In this document: positions 17,324 through 28,466 of the stretch, in pieces
How positions within the stretch are numbered: position 1 is the first letter of the stretch
Layout of the letters: each line of letters starts with the position of its first letter
Assembly (NCBI GenBank): GCA_013817245.1
Contig: JACDDA010000006.1
Span: 86,200 to 150,199, forward strand
Reading direction: 5' to 3'
Length of the DNA stretch: 64,000 nt
DNA from: Gammaproteobacteria bacterium
GTDB lineage: Bacteria; Pseudomonadota; Gammaproteobacteria; HTCC5015
Notes under the pieces: generated by a model
What the model saw: the letters and a program-made list of their open reading frames with translations, nothing else
What the model was told of the DNA's origin: nothing
Database searches by the model: none
Translations under genes and position numbers: made by a program

Positions 17324-18010
17324 TTATTTAGACAAGGGCAAACGCTGCGCTAATTTAGCAAATATGTTTTGCAACAGAATGGTTTCACTGGGCGGTGATG
17401 GAAATAAATTTTCTGGATATTGATCATTTTGTTTCAAGTTAGCTGCAGGTTGATCAGTTACCTGCGAGGCGCTTGCTGCATCAGCCAAAGACCAACCGCT
17501 AGCAACACGACCACTTAACTGCGCATCATAAACCACAATTTTTACCGCTATTTGGCGCGTGGTCGTAAACGTCGTTTTTTTGTTTTTTTCAGCAACATCT
17601 TGAGTTATCCATTGACCCTCAATATTTGCAAATAGCCAATAGCGAATGGGTAACTTTTCTTTAGCCATGCGCAACATACCGCTGCTAGCAGTGCCTTGAA
17701 AAGCAAAGCTATCCAACATCTGTGTGTGCACACTACTACCGATCGCTAAGCGAGCGTCGCGATACGCAACATAGCGATATTCTGGTCGCTGCGTTTGATA
17801 CGCCTTATACAACATAGTGGCATGCCCTTCGCGATCTTCCTTAATATTCATGCCACTGTTAGCTACTACGCCAACGATAACCATGCCACCTGCGCGTAAA
17901 GTCTCTGCGCTCCATGCGCGTTGACCTTCGTACAAAACACTTTGACTGCCGCACGCGGTTAAAATCAACAAGAGTGCCGACCCAAAAACGGTACGTATTA
18001 TTTTTTTCAT
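17324..18010 (-). CDS. Predicted outer-membrane lipoprotein of unknown function
   Basis: I start it at the ATG at 18010 because translation from there gives a classical lipoprotein signal (MKKIIRTVFGSALLLILTACGS) with the acylated cysteine at residue 19; the open frame upstream would bury it. The mature ~210 residues have no domain I recognise. Gln at +3 after the cysteine (CGSQ) and no Asp at +2 suggest outer-membrane sorting. The gene starts 26 bases after nhaD on the same strand and is probably co-transcribed. Confidence 0.75.
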   Translation of the reverse strand: MKKIIRTVFGSALLLILTACGSQSVLYEGQRAWSAETLRAGGMVIVGVVANSGMNIKEDREGHATMLYKAYQTQRPEYRYVAYRDARLAIGSSVHTQMLDSFAFQGTASSGMLRMAKEKLPIRYWLFANIEGQWITQDVAEKNKKTTFTTTRQIAVKIVVYDAQLSGRVASGWSLADAASASQVTDQPAANLKQNDQYPENLFPSPPSETILLQNIFAKLAQRLPLSK

Positions 18011-18036
18011 ATGAATATCTATAAGCGCATCATTGA

Positions 18037-19458
18037 TTAAAAATATTTTGCATTCAGCCAAAAATGACAAGCAATACTCGCGGCATACCCTAACGCAATT
18101 GCCCATGTCCATTTAAGGTGTGCAAAAAATGTATAAGTGCCACGAGCTTGCCCCATCACGGCAACACCCGCAGCTGAACCAATTGATAATAAAGAACCGC
18201 CAACACCCGCAGTCAGTGTTACCAACAACCATTGACCATGACTCATATCAGGCAACATCGTTAACACCGCGAACATCACAGGAATATTATCAACCACGGC
18301 TGAAATAATACCGACCAATATATTTGCCTGAGTTGCGCCTAATTGACCGTACATCATATGCGACATGACTCCCAGATAACCTAATGCACCCAAGCCGCCC
18401 ACACACAAAATGATGCCGTAAAAAAACATCAGCGTGTCCCACTCAACACGTTCCATGGATTGAAAAATATTAAATTGAGAAGCCGGTTGACCGGGTACTG
18501 ATAAGGCTTTTTCACCTAAATAATGATCGTTGGCAATTCGCATATCACAACGTTTTAGATAATAGCCATAAAATTTTAACAACCCTAAACCGGTCATCAT
18601 GCCTAGCACTGGTGGCAGATGTAAGAAGTTATGTCCACATACTGCCAAAATAATGGTTAAAACAAATAAAGCAACCACCGTCCAAGCGCCTTTACGCACA
18701 TCGGCGTTCATATTTTGTGCAGGCGGTTTTTCTTTGCCTACAGTGAAACTCATAATAATTGCGGGTACAAACCAGTTGACTAAAGAAGGCAAAAACAAAA
18801 CAAAAAATTCATGGAATTTAAGCACGCCTTTTTGCCATACCATTAAGGTCGTAATATCACCAAAGGGACTAAAGGCTCCACCTGCATTTGCGGCTACCAC
18901 GACATTGATACAAGCCACTACAATAAACTTTTTATTATCAGCCGCCAGCGTTAGTACTACGGCCGACATTAATAAGGCCGTCGTTAAATTATCTGCAACG
19001 CCTGAAATGAAAAACGCCAAAATACCGGTAATCCAAAATAATTGACGCAAAGAAAATCCGCGGGATACCAACCACACACGTAATGCTCTAAATACACCAC
19101 GTTCATCCATGGTGTTAATATAAGTCATCGCTGCCAACAAAAATAAAAACAATTCACCATATTCTAATAAATTATGTCTAACAAATTGCCCTGCACTGTG
19201 CGTGTCACCTGACTGCACTAACACCCCGGCAACCAACGCCCAAATAATACCGGCTGCCACTACTACAGGTTTTGATTTGCGCAAATGCAAATGCTCTTCC
19301 ATGATAACCAAAGCATACGCAAACACAAAAATAGCCAAACAAAGATAACCAACCCAATGCGTGGTTAAATTTAATGCAGGTAATTCTGCAGCCGCATTTG
19401 CAACGCCAGACAACAATGTTAGCAGCGTTAATAAAAGACCTTTTTTTGACCAAGCCAT
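18037..19458 (-). CDS. nhaD: Sodium:proton antiporter NhaD
   Basis: An inner-membrane Na+/H+ antiporter of the NhaD type, typical of marine and haloalkaliphilic gammaproteobacteria, exporting sodium at raised pH. The 473-residue protein has a signal-like N-terminus followed by about 12 hydrophobic segments. Polar intramembrane stretches typical of the ion transporter superfamily are visible, such as FISGVADNLTTALLMSAVV and GIISAVVDNIPVMFAVL, each with an Asp-Asn pair. AAGGTG five bases upstream supports the ATG at 19458. The following lipoprotein gene is likely in its operon. Confidence 0.93.
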   Translation of the reverse strand: MAWSKKGLLLTLLTLLSGVANAAAELPALNLTTHWVGYLCLAIFVFAYALVIMEEHLHLRKSKPVVVAAGIIWALVAGVLVQSGDTHSAGQFVRHNLLEYGELFLFLLAAMTYINTMDERGVFRALRVWLVSRGFSLRQLFWITGILAFFISGVADNLTTALLMSAVVLTLAADNKKFIVVACINVVVAANAGGAFSPFGDITTLMVWQKGVLKFHEFFVLFLPSLVNWFVPAIIMSFTVGKEKPPAQNMNADVRKGAWTVVALFVLTIILAVCGHNFLHLPPVLGMMTGLGLLKFYGYYLKRCDMRIANDHYLGEKALSVPGQPASQFNIFQSMERVEWDTLMFFYGIILCVGGLGALGYLGVMSHMMYGQLGATQANILVGIISAVVDNIPVMFAVLTMLPDMSHGQWLLVTLTAGVGGSLLSIGSAAGVAVMGQARGTYTFFAHLKWTWAIALGYAASIACHFWLNAKYF

Positions 19459-19520
19459 AGATACACCTTTATGCAGGGTAATAAATTATGATTAATTAAC
19501 TTACCTATACGTCGTCATAC

Positions 19521-20423
19521 TTAAAAAGCTGCACGTAAGCCTAAACGAAATGCTAATTGATCCCACTGTCCACCATTTAAATCAGTAGAATATTCATTAC
19601 CATCCGCTGCATAAATCGTGTCGGTGCCTTCGAGAATTTCACTGCTAGCCCACATAAGATTGGTCGTCAAATATAAATGCTCCACTAACATTACTTCAGC
19701 GCCGCCATTTAATTCATATCCAAGATAAGCGGAATCATGATCAAAACTTTTAGGATGACTAAAGTCGCTACGTAAATTCCAGTTTGCGTAGCCATAATAA
19801 TCACCCGTGCGTAACAAAAATTCGGCATTAAAACGTACACGCCGCAAATCGACATTCGCGCGCGCGCCTACCCACAAGCCCTTCCACTCAGAATTATAGG
19901 TGGAATTAAGGCCATCAAAAGGACCATACGCAGGAATAGTTTGGAAACCATCGGTCATGACTAAATTTAATTCGCGATATTCAACACCCGCTAAAGGTAT
20001 CAAGCTCACATGCCGACCTATTTTAAATTGATAACCCGCACCGATTCGCATATCTAAGGTATCGCCATCGCTCGCATTATTATTGGACCGAGAATATTCA
20101 CCACGACGATCATCGAAGTCATAATCCGAATCTTGATTTTGGCCACTAGTGATCGTGCCATAACCGAGCGTGCCATAAACTGCCACACCAATAGGCGCAA
20201 CAAATTGTGTATCAAGCCGTAATTCGGTAATTTCTAAATTACTCCACGTTAATTCTGATAAGACATTCGGCTCATAACCATAAGGCGCGGCGATATTCCA
20301 ATCAAAGTTATCTTCACGCGCACCTACTTGCAAGCCAACGTTAACTGCGGCTTGTGCTTGGATGGCGAATAACGACAAACTAGCTAAAATTATTGCAGTG
20401 ATAGTTAATTTAAAACGTACCAT
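19521..20423 (-). CDS. Outer-membrane beta-barrel protein
   Basis: A 300-residue exported protein with a signal peptide (cleaved after AIQAQA, about residue 26). Short alternating amphipathic strands end in RLGLRAAF, whose terminal Phe is the usual signal for barrel assembly. The EPNVLSELTW segment near residue 50 recalls omptin-like barrels, but I cannot see an omptin active site with confidence. AAGGAG precedes the ATG at a good distance. It stands alone between nhaD and pmbA. Porin or surface protein of unknown cargo. Confidence 0.7.
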   Translation of the reverse strand: MVRFKLTITAIILASLSLFAIQAQAAVNVGLQVGAREDNFDWNIAAPYGYEPNVLSELTWSNLEITELRLDTQFVAPIGVAVYGTLGYGTITSGQNQDSDYDFDDRRGEYSRSNNNASDGDTLDMRIGAGYQFKIGRHVSLIPLAGVEYRELNLVMTDGFQTIPAYGPFDGLNSTYNSEWKGLWVGARANVDLRRVRFNAEFLLRTGDYYGYANWNLRSDFSHPKSFDHDSAYLGYELNGGAEVMLVEHLYLTTNLMWASSEILEGTDTIYAADGNEYSTDLNGGQWDQLAFRLGLRAAF

Positions 20424-20482
20424 TAGTATTTCTCCTTAGTATTTCTCGGGCTGATCGGATCAGTCAATTTTTAAAAATAAAA

Positions 20483-21835
20483 CTATTCACCGGCTATCAT
20501 CATGCTTTTTAACAAAATAGAACCGGTGCACACATTACTACGCCGATCAATGTCGTTACCAATAGCTTCAATATTTTGAAACATTAGCGGTAACTGTCCA
20601 GCAATCGTAATTTCTTGTACGGGATATGCGATCTCGCCGTTTTCAATCCAAAACCCTGCGGCGCCACGCGAATAATCACCCGTGACTAAATTTACACCTT
20701 GTCCCATTAATTCTGTGACCAACAAACCGGTGTTCATCACACGTAACAAATCCGTGAATGAATGTCCGGTAGATTCAACCTGTAAATTGCGCACGCCGCC
20801 GGCATTGGCGGTCGTTATCAAGCCTAAACGTCGTGCGCTATAACTGTTTAATACATAGGATTGCAAAATACCTTGCTCAACAAAAGTCCGTGCTTGGGTA
20901 GCAACACCTTCAGAATCAAACGGCGCACTGCCTAACGCTTTTAATAAATGCGGTTGCTCATGAATTTTAACAAACGTCGGAAAAATATTTTTGCCGAGGC
21001 TATCCACTAAAAAACTAGATTGTCGATACAAGGCGCTACCGCGAATTGCGCCAAGAAAATTACCAATCAAACTCCGCGCCGCTTCCGGTGCAAATAACAC
21101 CGGTACTTGTCCGGTGGGAATGCGTTGTCCACCTAAACGTGCTTTAGCACGCGCTGCTGCTTGTAAACCAATGGCTTCTGCAGTTTCTAGCGCAGCAGGA
21201 TAACGCGCGGTACTAAACCAATAATCTCGTTCCATTAAACCTTGTGCATCACTCGCAATAACCGAACAAGAAATGCTATGGCGCGTACCGGCGTAACCGC
21301 CTAAAAATCCATGCGTGTTGCCGTACAAACTTAAGGCTTCACCAATGCTAACTGACGCGCCTTCTGAATTCGTTATCAGCGGATCACGCAACGCAGCTGC
21401 TTCACATTCTTTGGCTAATTGAATGGCGGCCGCCGTTGATAAATCCCAAGGATGATCTAATTGCAAATCAAGAATACTGTTCGCTAATAATTCAGCCGGT
21501 GCTAAACCCGCATAAGGATCTTCTGCGGTATAACGCGCAATACCTAATGCTGCGTTAACGGTAGCACGTAAACCTGCAGGCGTTAATTCCGATGTGCTAG
21601 CAGAACCTTTACGCTGACCTTGATACACGGTGATAGATAAACCGCGATCACGATGATGCTCTAAGGTTTCAATTTCACCTTTGCGTACCGTAATGCCTAA
21701 ACCTTGACCTAAACTTAAACTCGCTTCTGCAGCGGTCGCGCCTAAGCGTGTGGCTTCATGCAAAGCAAATTCAACATGATCGGCGAGTTGCGTAGGAGAA
21801 AAACGTTCTGGTATTTGCAGTAATCGTGAAGCCAT
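20483..21835 (-). CDS. pmbA: Metalloprotease subunit TldE/PmbA
   Basis: Forms a heterodimer with TldD that degrades peptides and processes ribosomally made modified peptides such as microcin B17. The 450-residue protein follows tldD after three bases, so both subunits come from one mRNA. Family marks include GITVRKGEIETLEHHRDRGL near residues 50-70 and the C-terminal GDYSRGAAGFWIENGEIAYPV. It lacks a HEXXXH motif, as TldE should. Cytosolic. Confidence 0.96.
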   Translation of the reverse strand: MASRLLQIPERFSPTQLADHVEFALHEATRLGATAAEASLSLGQGLGITVRKGEIETLEHHRDRGLSITVYQGQRKGSASTSELTPAGLRATVNAALGIARYTAEDPYAGLAPAELLANSILDLQLDHPWDLSTAAAIQLAKECEAAALRDPLITNSEGASVSIGEALSLYGNTHGFLGGYAGTRHSISCSVIASDAQGLMERDYWFSTARYPAALETAEAIGLQAAARAKARLGGQRIPTGQVPVLFAPEAARSLIGNFLGAIRGSALYRQSSFLVDSLGKNIFPTFVKIHEQPHLLKALGSAPFDSEGVATQARTFVEQGILQSYVLNSYSARRLGLITTANAGGVRNLQVESTGHSFTDLLRVMNTGLLVTELMGQGVNLVTGDYSRGAAGFWIENGEIAYPVQEITIAGQLPLMFQNIEAIGNDIDRRSNVCTGSILLKSMMIAGE

Positions 21836-21838
21836 AAA

Positions 21839-23298
21839 TTATGCAGCAGTGCCACCTACAGTAAGTGAATCTATTTTTAAGGTCGGCTGACCTACACCGA
21901 CGGGTACGCTTTGGCCTTCTTTACCACAGGTGCCCACACCGCTATCAAATTTTAAATCATGACCGACGCGTGAAATACTTTGCATGACTTCAGGCCCGTT
22001 ACCAATTAACGTCGCGCCTTTAACGGGTGCAGTAATTTTACCGTCTTCGATTAAATAAGCTTCAGCCGCAGAAAATACAAATTTGCCACTGGTGATATCG
22101 ACTTGGCCACCACCAAAATTAACTGCATATAAACCCCGTTTTACGGAACGAATAATATCGTGTGGATCATCTTGTCCGGCTAACATATAAGTATTGGTCA
22201 TACGCGGCATAGGTAAATGCGCATACGATTCACGCCGTCCACTACCGGTAGAATTTTTACCCATCAATCGTGCATTGTGTTTATCGAGTAAGTAACCTTT
22301 TAAAATACCGTTCTCGATTAAAATATTATGCTGGGTCGGTGTGCCTTCATCATCAACATTTAAAGAACCACGTCGACCCGTTAAAGTGCCATCATCGACT
22401 ACCGTGCATAAAGGTGAAGCAACTTGTTCGCCGATACGACCGGAAAATGCGGAACTACCTTTACGATTAAAATCACCTTCTAAACCATGACCCACCGCTT
22501 CATGTAATAAAACACCGGGCCAACCCGACCCTAATACCACCGGCATCACACCGGCAGGTGCATCAATGGCTTCTAAGTTTAATAATGCTTGGCGCACTGC
22601 GTCTTGAACATAAACATCCACTTGCGTCGCATCAAATAATTGCAAGCCAGTACGTGCGCCGCCGCCCGCGCTGCCTTGTTCACGACGCTTACCTTGTTCA
22701 ACAATCACGCTAATATTAAAACGCACGAGTGGGCGAACATCTGCCGCTAAGGTGCCATCTGTATTAATCACTAACATAATATCGTGCACCGCAGCCAAAC
22801 TAACAAATACTTGTTTGACACGCGGATCTTGCGCACGCGCTAAGCGATCAGCACGTTCTAATAAAGCAATTTTTTCTTGGGTAGGAATACTTTGCAGTGG
22901 ATCGAGCGCATCATATAAAACATGCGGTGTAGTCGCGTGTAATTTTTTAGTTACACAACGACCGACGCTGCCAATGTTACGCGCAGTACGCGCCGCTTCA
23001 AGTAAAGCGGGTAGTTGTAAATCTTCAGAATATGCAAAACCAGTTTGTTCGCCATATACTGCGCGTAAACCTGCACCTTGTTCACGGCTATAACTACCTT
23101 CGCGGACAATGCCATCTTCTAACATCCAGCCTTCGGATTGACTCAGCTGAAAATAAACATCACCAAAATCAATTCGCGCATGCGCTAATTCGTTTAAGAT
23201 TTTTTGTAACGCTTGATCGTCTAAATCATACGGCGCTAATAATTGCGCACGCGCGAGTGCTATTGTATTAGCAGAACCAGCACTGCGCGGTTGCTCAC

Positions 23299-23302
<4 letters not shown>
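21839..23302 (-). CDS. tldD: Metalloprotease TldD
   Basis: The catalytic partner of PmbA. The 487-residue protein has the zinc motif HEAVGH in [20 protein letters not shown], about residue 268, and the C-terminal GVCGKEGQ-type region ([17 protein letters not shown]) that supplies a further ligand. Its ATG overlaps the stop of the upstream nitrilase gene by four bases, and pmbA follows three bases after its own stop, so nit-tldD-pmbA are translated together. Confidence 0.97.
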
Positions 23303-24132
<830 letters not shown>

Positions 24133-24160
24133 AACACATCCATCATCAAGTGAGTTATTG

Positions 24161-24499
24161 TTAGGGCTGCACAGACAATATTATCTGATCTGCGCGCGCG
24201 CTGCCCGGTAAAAGTCGAATCTGTGTTTGTGGCACACCCAAACTCGTTAACCAATCCGCTAATTCATCTGACCACAATACGCCAGTCTCGCCTCCAGGAT
24301 ATTGGATTTGCAAAAACTGTTGTGGATTCAGGGTCCATGCCTGCACCGCGGCTTTTACGGCGGGTAGTTCAATAATATAAGCAGCACTGCGCGGGCGCGC
24401 CCAATCATCCCACGCGACTGTATATTCTTCGCTTGCTAAAACAGCTTGCTGCATCAGCAAGCAAAATAGACCGCTCCAATATATTATTTTTTTCATCAT
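24161..24499 (-). CDS. Small exported protein of unknown function
   Basis: A 112-residue protein with a signal peptide (MMKKIIYWSGLFCLLMQQAVLA, cleaved near residue 22). The mature part is about 90 residues with several Trp, no cysteine and no motif I know. It lies between yhdP (17 bases upstream) and the nitrilase gene (28 bases downstream) on the same strand, so it belongs to the same operon. The segment LASEEYTVAW at the mature N-terminus suggests a periplasmic protein. Confidence 0.65.
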   Translation of the reverse strand: MMKKIIYWSGLFCLLMQQAVLASEEYTVAWDDWARPRSAAYIIELPAVKAAVQAWTLNPQQFLQIQYPGGETGVLWSDELADWLTSLGVPQTQIRLLPGSARADQIILSVQP

Positions 24500-24516
24500 G
24501 CGCCTGTTTGTGTACG

Positions 24517-27500
24517 TTATTTATTATCTACTGGTTTTAACTCAGGATTATCCCAGCTTCCCCTTAATTGATAGGTGCGCCGTCCTAATTCGTCACTGTC
24601 TTGACCTAATAATTTCGCAACCTGATCTACCAACAAAACGCCGGCGCCACCCACAGGCCCAGCGACTAATGTGCCAATCACCGGCAAGGTATTAGATACG
24701 TCGGGCAAAACGGTCACGCGCTGATCATAATCTCGCGTCGCAATCCCGACACGACCTTTCAACTGAATTTTTGCAGCCGGCGCTTTAAGTTCAAAGTTTG
24801 TCGTCTGCGCTTGGCCTTGAGCAATATTAAAGTCACCTTTAATACGATCAAAACTAAAACCTTCGGCAAACACATCGCGGAAATCAAACGCCAAACGCCG
24901 CGGCAAGGCTTGCACACTTAATAAACCAAATACTCGGCCCGCATTCCCCGCATCAAGTTCCAATAATTCGCCATCTTCTATATGCATACTGACAAAACCA
25001 TTTAATTGATTCGCGCTGTAATTTTGCGGTGATGATTGCCAATTAATCGAGGCATCAATTTTCCCGTGTCCTGCCGCAATCACGCGTTGATAACCCAATT
25101 GCGCTAATCCTACACCTAAATTATTACTGTTTATTTGCAACTCAAATTCAGAACGATGTTGGCCTTGTGCATTAATCGACCACAGCCCTTTGCCAGTTAC
25201 ATTCAGCGCCGGATCTTTCGCCTGTAAAACATTAAAAACATAACCTTCCGGTTTAGCCGCCACTGATGTATTTGGCGCATTTGTTTTACTCGTTGCGACA
25301 TTTAATTGCGGCGTCGCATTAATCAACACATTATTTAACTGCCAACGATTAAAAATTAATTTGCCGACTCGCACGCGCAGCGGTGGAATATTTCGCGGAT
25401 CAATAGACGCTTTACTATTTTTAACAGATGCAATAGGCAGCCACGTATCTACATTAAAGTTTTTAAAATCCAAATCAATACCGCGTTGCTGCAAATTATC
25501 AAACGGTAAACCAATCGCACCTTGACCTTGTAAAGCATCAAGCTCAATTGTCCAATGATCCTGCTTTTGTTGTAGCTTAGCATTCACGCGCTCAGCCCTG
25601 CGTCCTAAATAAACCAATTCATTTACTGACAAATTAGCGGTGCGCAATACCGGTAATTTTAAAGATGCCGATGAAGATACGGGCGAAGAGGTAGTTTTTA
25701 TCGCAGGCAATGTCGTCGTTTTTGCTTCTATTAATAAGGGCAACCATTGATCTACATTCAAATAACTAACCTGTCCGTTAATATGTAAACCATTTACGGG
25801 AGGAGCCTGCACCACGTCATCATCCCCTAACACAATATTAGCGCGCTCAAGCCGTAACATATGATCACGTGATTCAAATCCGATCCACGTGTTAATGCGT
25901 TGTGCAATTTTAGTTTGTAAAACCAGGCGACCCCCCGATTCAATACGTAACTGCACTTCACTAGGCCACGCTTGTTCCGCTGACTTATTAAAGGGTGCGG
26001 GCAATTCACTCGTAATGCCTAATAAATCGCTACGCATTTCCAATAATGGCGGCAATGGCCCCTTTTGCATATTAAATCCAAATGCTAATTGCATCGGCGT
26101 GCGTCCAGCAATACGATCAAATCCCAACCAATTCGCTTTCTTGAATGCTATCTCTTGCAAGCCCAACGTACTATCGACTTTAACGCTTACACGATGCGCA
26201 GCGTCTTTATGTGCGGTACTAATATTCAACTGCGCTTTTTGCTTATTTAACAAGACCTGCGTCAGCGGCATTACAATGCCATCTAGATTCCAAGCAAACG
26301 AAGTCGTAAGCTCGCTGAACTTTACACCCACATCACGAAAATCAAATTCAGCCGCCTGTAAATCAGTCGATGCTTGCGCCCAAAATAGCACTTGAGGATC
26401 GTACGGAATTTCCATCGACAATAAACTAGTTTGCCAACCCTTCGCCTCTAATTGATTAAAGCCGGTCCATAATTTATTTTTTAAAGAAGTGGCTTGTAAA
26501 TAACGCACCGCATCACCTAGCTCACTGCTAACCTGCGTCTGTAACAATACTTTATGCTCATGATAATGTGGTATCACCATGCGCACATCCGTCAGCAATA
26601 ATTTATTAATATTAGCTTCATAAATATCAGCGGCTAAACCATCATTCTCAAAACGTAGGTGCAAACGCATATCGCTAGCGGCAGGCCAATCGCGCAAATA
26701 CGCTAACTCCATATTTTCAATCCAGGCATCAATTCGGAAAATGCCTTCACCTTTTTTAAACGGGAATTTTTCAAGATCACCTTTTAAACGCATCCACGCC
26801 TGCCGCACATCGGCACGGCGCACACCATACTCCAACCATTTTACTAAATTCGGCCCCATAATCGTGGTGGGCAAATACCGTGCAATTTGACGGCCATCGC
26901 CTTTTTCAATCAAAGAGAACATATCAATAGTAGGTGTTTGATTTACTTTTAAAATCAAATCGAGCCAATGCCTGGTTTTAGCATCCGTCGTATTAAACAC
27001 TAAATCACGACTGCGAATTTCTAACTGCGTATCTTTAGCCAACAAATAAATTTCGCCCGTTATTTTTTCTACGGGCCAAGCACTACGAAATAAATCTGGA
27101 TAATTAAATGCCTGCGGCGTACTGCTAAATTTCACCAAGCCTTTGTCTTTATAAAAATACAATTGACCCGCTACATTATCTAAATGCGGCACCCAACGAC
27201 CCGCTTGTATGCCGAAGTGATGAAATGCAGCGCTGCCTTGAAAACCCGCTTCTTTATCCCATTGCAATTGTACTTTTTCTAAATCTAAACGTGGCTGCAA
27301 ACTTTGCACGACCTCAAATCCAGGAGGCAATGTAGCTTGCCACCAATACATTAAATTCAATAGATTCTCAGCACGCAAAAAATCAAACGCTAGCTCCACT
27401 TTATGCAATCCCAAGGTATTTCTATGCAGGCGTAACTGCAAGCCATTTTGCGGCCAAATACTATCGCCTTGATTTAGGAATAAATTTTCCAAATTTAAAT

Positions 27501-28464
27501 CCATAATCTCAGCAGTTGCTTGCCAACGAATATCACTTTCTATTTTATTAACCCGCCAACTCTTTTCTATTTTTTTAATTTTATGAACTAACCAAACATT
27601 TTCAACCTTAACATGCCCTGACAAAGAACGTAACTCACCATTCCATTCGCCCCATAACTGGGCATTCAAGCGCCCCGTCTGCAATGCAGGAAAAATCTTT
27701 AAATCTTGAATAATTTTCGCTACATTTACTTGCTGTGTATTTATATAAAATCGACCATGAAGGTTTTTTAGATTTTTAGGGATGCCTTGTAATTCCACAC
27801 CCACGTCAATCCGTTCACCCAAATGCTGCGGCAACACCATGCTCATATAAGCATCATGCTGTTTGCCATCCGTTTTAAAACTACCGCTAACATCAGGAAA
27901 ATTATAATTTTTATTTAATTTATCATCTTGATACTGCACATGCGCAGAATGCACGCGCAGGGTGCGGCCTCGCAAGAAAGTCGGAATAACTATTTCTTTA
28001 TCCGCCGATTGGTTCAACGGAATACCTTGAATAAAAAATTCACCGGCTTTGTTGCGTTGTATTTTTACGTCTACTTGATGCACCACAATATCACCAAACA
28101 CCGAACCCCAACGCCAGACAGAAGCAAAAATATCGATAGCAACCGCTAGTTCTTTGGTTTGTATAATCGGTTTTTTTATATCGCCAATAGTTACATCATG
28201 CAGCAATATATAAGGCTGTAAACCTGTCCACGCGACATCAATGCTCTCTATATGAACGGGATAGCCTGTTTTTTGGGTCGCTTTTTGTTCTATCGTTAAA
28301 CGATATTGTTCTGCAAAAGGCAATATCAAACGCAAGCCACTAAATATCAACGCAATTAAAACTAACGACAAGCCCGACAATAAAAATAAACGATGCCAAG
28401 CATTACGCAATACATTGCGCTGATGTGGCGTGAGATTAAATTTAAAAGCAGGAAGCCAGCGCAT
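24517..28464 (-). CDS. yhdP: YhdP-family AsmA-like protein
   Basis: A 1315-residue envelope protein anchored by one N-terminal helix (about residues 27-50), with a long beta-rich periplasmic body. The C-terminal AsmA-like part includes GLLSVQALPRRLAFDFRD and QLKGRVGIATRDYDQRVTV, family landmarks. E. coli YhdP (about 1266 residues), together with TamB and YdbH, carries phospholipids from inner to outer membrane through a groove of repeated beta strands. It follows rng after two bases, the conserved gammaproteobacterial order. Confidence 0.95.
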   Translation of the reverse strand: MRWLPAFKFNLTPHQRNVLRNAWHRLFLLSGLSLVLIALIFSGLRLILPFAEQYRLTIEQKATQKTGYPVHIESIDVAWTGLQPYILLHDVTIGDIKKPIIQTKELAVAIDIFASVWRWGSVFGDIVVHQVDVKIQRNKAGEFFIQGIPLNQSADKEIVIPTFLRGRTLRVHSAHVQYQDDKLNKNYNFPDVSGSFKTDGKQHDAYMSMVLPQHLGERIDVGVELQGIPKNLKNLHGRFYINTQQVNVAKIIQDLKIFPALQTGRLNAQLWGEWNGELRSLSGHVKVENVWLVHKIKKIEKSWRVNKIESDIRWQATAEIMDLNLENLFLNQGDSIWPQNGLQLRLHRNTLGLHKVELAFDFLRAENLLNLMYWWQATLPPGFEVVQSLQPRLDLEKVQLQWDKEAGFQGSAAFHHFGIQAGRWVPHLDNVAGQLYFYKDKGLVKFSSTPQAFNYPDLFRSAWPVEKITGEIYLLAKDTQLEIRSRDLVFNTTDAKTRHWLDLILKVNQTPTIDMFSLIEKGDGRQIARYLPTTIMGPNLVKWLEYGVRRADVRQAWMRLKGDLEKFPFKKGEGIFRIDAWIENMELAYLRDWPAASDMRLHLRFENDGLAADIYEANINKLLLTDVRMVIPHYHEHKVLLQTQVSSELGDAVRYLQATSLKNKLWTGFNQLEAKGWQTSLLSMEIPYDPQVLFWAQASTDLQAAEFDFRDVGVKFSELTTSFAWNLDGIVMPLTQVLLNKQKAQLNISTAHKDAAHRVSVKVDSTLGLQEIAFKKANWLGFDRIAGRTPMQLAFGFNMQKGPLPPLLEMRSDLLGITSELPAPFNKSAEQAWPSEVQLRIESGGRLVLQTKIAQRINTWIGFESRDHMLRLERANIVLGDDDVVQAPPVNGLHINGQVSYLNVDQWLPLLIEAKTTTLPAIKTTSSPVSSSASLKLPVLRTANLSVNELVYLGRRAERVNAKLQQKQDHWTIELDALQGQGAIGLPFDNLQQRGIDLDFKNFNVDTWLPIASVKNSKASIDPRNIPPLRVRVGKLIFNRWQLNNVLINATPQLNVATSKTNAPNTSVAAKPEGYVFNVLQAKDPALNVTGKGLWSINAQGQHRSEFELQINSNNLGVGLAQLGYQRVIAAGHGKIDASINWQSSPQNYSANQLNGFVSMHIEDGELLELDAGNAGRVFGLLSVQALPRRLAFDFRDVFAEGFSFDRIKGDFNIAQGQAQTTNFELKAPAAKIQLKGRVGIATRDYDQRVTVLPDVSNTLPVIGTLVAGPVGGAGVLLVDQVAKLLGQDSDELGRRTYQLRGSWDNPELKPVDNK

Positions 28465-28466
28465 AT

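Noticed and set aside
18011..18112. N-terminal extension of the lipoprotein from 18112
   Set aside because: It overlaps nhaD and would bury the lipoprotein signal sequence.
18599..19045. 148-codon open frame on the plus strand inside nhaD
   Set aside because: Antisense to a membrane protein gene; the Thr/Ala-rich product is the usual mirror of hydrophobic codons.
20451..20463. 13-base palindrome CTGATCGGATCAG before the outer-membrane barrel gene at 20423
   Set aside because: Single copy with 6-base arms, no T run and no known operator match; chance cannot be excluded.
25889..26395. 168-codon open frame on the plus strand inside yhdP
   Set aside because: Shadow of the opposing frame; composition mirrors yhdP codons and it has no context.
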